Shown here piece by piece: positions 63,026-64,000 of a stretch of DNA of 64,000 nt. Numbering within the stretch: position 1 is the stretch's first letter; each line of letters begins with the position of its first letter. This stretch comes from Paenibacillus lacisoli (GTDB taxonomy: Bacteria; Bacillota; Bacilli; Paenibacillales; Paenibacillaceae). Made by a program: the position numbers and the translations under genes. The notes under the pieces were generated by a model. That model searched no databases. It was given only the letters and a program-made list of their open reading frames with translations, and had not been told where the DNA came from. Where the stretch lies: contig NZ_JAUQTB010000014.1 in NCBI RefSeq assembly GCF_030580655.1, positions 23,595 to 87,594 on the forward strand, in the 5' to 3' direction.

Positions 63026-63610
63026 TTATGCGTTCAGCCACTCGTCAAGCAGACGGAACGTTTCTTTGGCCGCATCAACGGCGGCTTCTTCTTCTTCCAC
63101 AGTCACGCACTTGCTTAACACCAGCTCACGGAATTCACCCCAGCGATCACGGGTTTGTTCTCCATAGCCGTTAAAATATTGAATTCCCTGTTCAGCAGTC
63201 AAAGGCATAAACTTCATCAGCTGTCTGGTAATAATCTGTCCGCCTAGTGTGGACCCTTCCATAACATAAAAGCAGCCCAAAAGACGGGCTGGTATTGACA
63301 TATCCGGTAGGCTGCCGCATTCCGGGAGCTGTTGAATCTGTTCTTCCGTTAGCCCCAGGTACCGTAAATCCTGTTCCAGCAGCGGCGTCTTGGCACGAAT
63401 GTCCAGGTCCATTCCGCTCTCTGAGGCCGCCTGAGCGGCAGCCTTTGCCTCCAGCGGCTTCATAAAACCATGAAACTTCTCGAGGTAGATCCTGTAATCT
63501 TCCTGGGTTATATCCTGACTCATAATTCCCTTGGCATACCGGTTGCGTTCCACCTGATCATGGTACGGAGCCGTCTCATCCCTCAAACGTTCCATTATAC
63601 TTGTGGTCAT
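63026..63610 (-). CDS. bphO: Biliverdin-producing heme oxygenase
   Basis: A 194-residue bacterial heme oxygenase opening heme to biliverdin, CO and iron. The heme-ligand His17 lies in ETAPYHDQVERN, and the distal helix reads CFYVMEGSTLGGQIITRQL. Size and pattern match BphO-type enzymes. GGGGGAA precedes the ATG. It heads an operon with the bacteriophytochrome, so its main job here is probably chromophore supply and not iron release. Confidence 0.93.
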   Translation of the reverse strand: MTTSIMERLRDETAPYHDQVERNRYAKGIMSQDITQEDYRIYLEKFHGFMKPLEAKAAAQAASESGMDLDIRAKTPLLEQDLRYLGLTEEQIQQLPECGSLPDMSIPARLLGCFYVMEGSTLGGQIITRQLMKFMPLTAEQGIQYFNGYGEQTRDRWGEFRELVLSKCVTVEEEEAAVDAAKETFRLLDEWLNA

Positions 63611-63883
63611 TTTCGTGTTCCCCCTATGTTCTTATCATTTCACAGTAACAAACTAATAATTTACACGCAAGTTTTATGAAATTCAGTCTGCAAAGACGGG
63701 TATCGTCTCAACTGTTCATATAGGCTGTACATAAATATATCTTATACAATTTTTGGGTATAATGATTTGTTAACCATATTACTTAAATTTAAATTAATTA
63801 TTCCAAATATACAATCATAAATTATAAGCGATACTATAGGATCACTTACCCGTAATTATGATCTTTGAGCCGGTTGGATATAT
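63611..63883. other. AT-rich intergenic region
   Basis: Upstream region of the bphO-bphP operon and 3' flank of the rRNA operon. It is rich in A and T from 63650 to 63860, with several TATA-like hexamers, but no promoter pair with good spacing, repeat or ORF stands out. Confidence 0.5.
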
Positions 63884-63921
63884 ACAAAAAACCACTGTCG
63901 ATCACTCAACAGTGGTTTTCA
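63884..63921 (-). terminator. rRNA operon terminator
   Basis: On the minus strand AAAACCACTGT, a 10-base loop, ACAGTGGTTTT and a T run, just after the 5S rRNA 3' end. Confidence 0.92.
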
Positions 63922-63924
63922 TAT

Positions 63925-64000
63925 GCTTGGCAACGTCCTACTCTCCCAGGACCCTGCGGTCCAAGTACCATCGGCGCTGGAGGGCTTAACGGTCGTGTTC
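63925..64000 (-). rRNA. rrf: 5S ribosomal RNA, 3' part (5' end outside window)
   Basis: Read on the minus strand, the last 76 bases show the conserved 3' half of 5S rRNA: GTTAAGCCCTCCAGCGCC, GATGGTACTTGG, GGGTCCTGGGAGAGTAGGA and CGTTGCCAAGC. It implies a 16S-23S-5S operon lying to the right and transcribed leftwards. Confidence 0.97.

Overview
The window looks like a chromosomal segment of a Paenibacillus-type, spore-forming Firmicute. Evidence: strong AGGAGG-type ribosome binding sites, frequent TTG and GTG starts, Bacillales-specific families (SdpR/SdpI, YneF, EcsA/EcsB, bacilliredoxin, LipL, HemY-type coproporphyrinogen oxidase, YkoE/D/C, SleB, YheC/D) and a coproporphyrin-type heme pathway gene. 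No phage, insertion sequence, CRISPR array or tRNA gene was seen. The right edge carries the 3' end of a 5S rRNA gene with its terminator, so an rRNA operon read leftwards starts beyond the window.

Left third (1-21.9 kb): the 3' part of aconitase; an SdpR-SdpI pair; a 50-codon small ORF behind a sigma-B-like promoter; thiC under a TPP riboswitch and terminator; an IclR regulator facing a membrane-anchored alpha/beta hydrolase; a long superoxide dismutase with an extra N-terminal domain; lipL, folE, yneF; an HD-GYP protein; a QueG-alkyltransferase fusion; sodA; mutY, acpS, nadE; a bacilliredoxin; an orphan multi-TM histidine kinase; and an HI0933-type flavoprotein. Cofactor metabolism (thiamine, lipoate, folate, queuosine, NAD, 4'-phosphopantetheine) and redox defence dominate.

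Middle (21.9-43 kb): ecsA/ecsB, a MarR-MFS divergent pair, a 14-TM DHA2 exporter, a YkoE/YkoD/YkoC-type ECF vitamin transporter whose S/ATPase unit has its own promoter overlapped by a long perfect inverted repeat resembling a BirA operator, a second anchored alpha/beta hydrolase, free-methionine-R-sulfoxide reductase, a Gln-rich coiled-coil protein, a MerR-TipAS regulator, a YheC/D-DUF6492-mannose-1-phosphate guanylyltransferase group probably linked to spore or cell-surface polysaccharide, an aldehyde dehydrogenase with a UspA protein, and a MerR-MFS operon.

Right third (43-64 kb): a serine hydrolase broken by a one-base frameshift, a HAD phosphatase, a tandem GNAT fusion, a SleB-type cortex hydrolase, an LmrA-LmrB-like TetR-MFS operon with a recognisable operator, a UbiA prenyltransferase, a secreted GH53 galactanase with a cre site, another MFS transporter, HAD and PAP2 phosphatases, a PaaX-type regulator, UPF0173, a cidA-lrgB pair facing a MarR regulator, hemY, and a heme oxygenase-bacteriophytochrome operon whose output GGDEF domain has lost its signature. 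The strongest candidates for novelty are the photoreceptor operon, the QueG-MGMT fusion, the BirA-like control of the ECF transporter and the two-domain SOD. No clearly undescribed multi-gene system was found.
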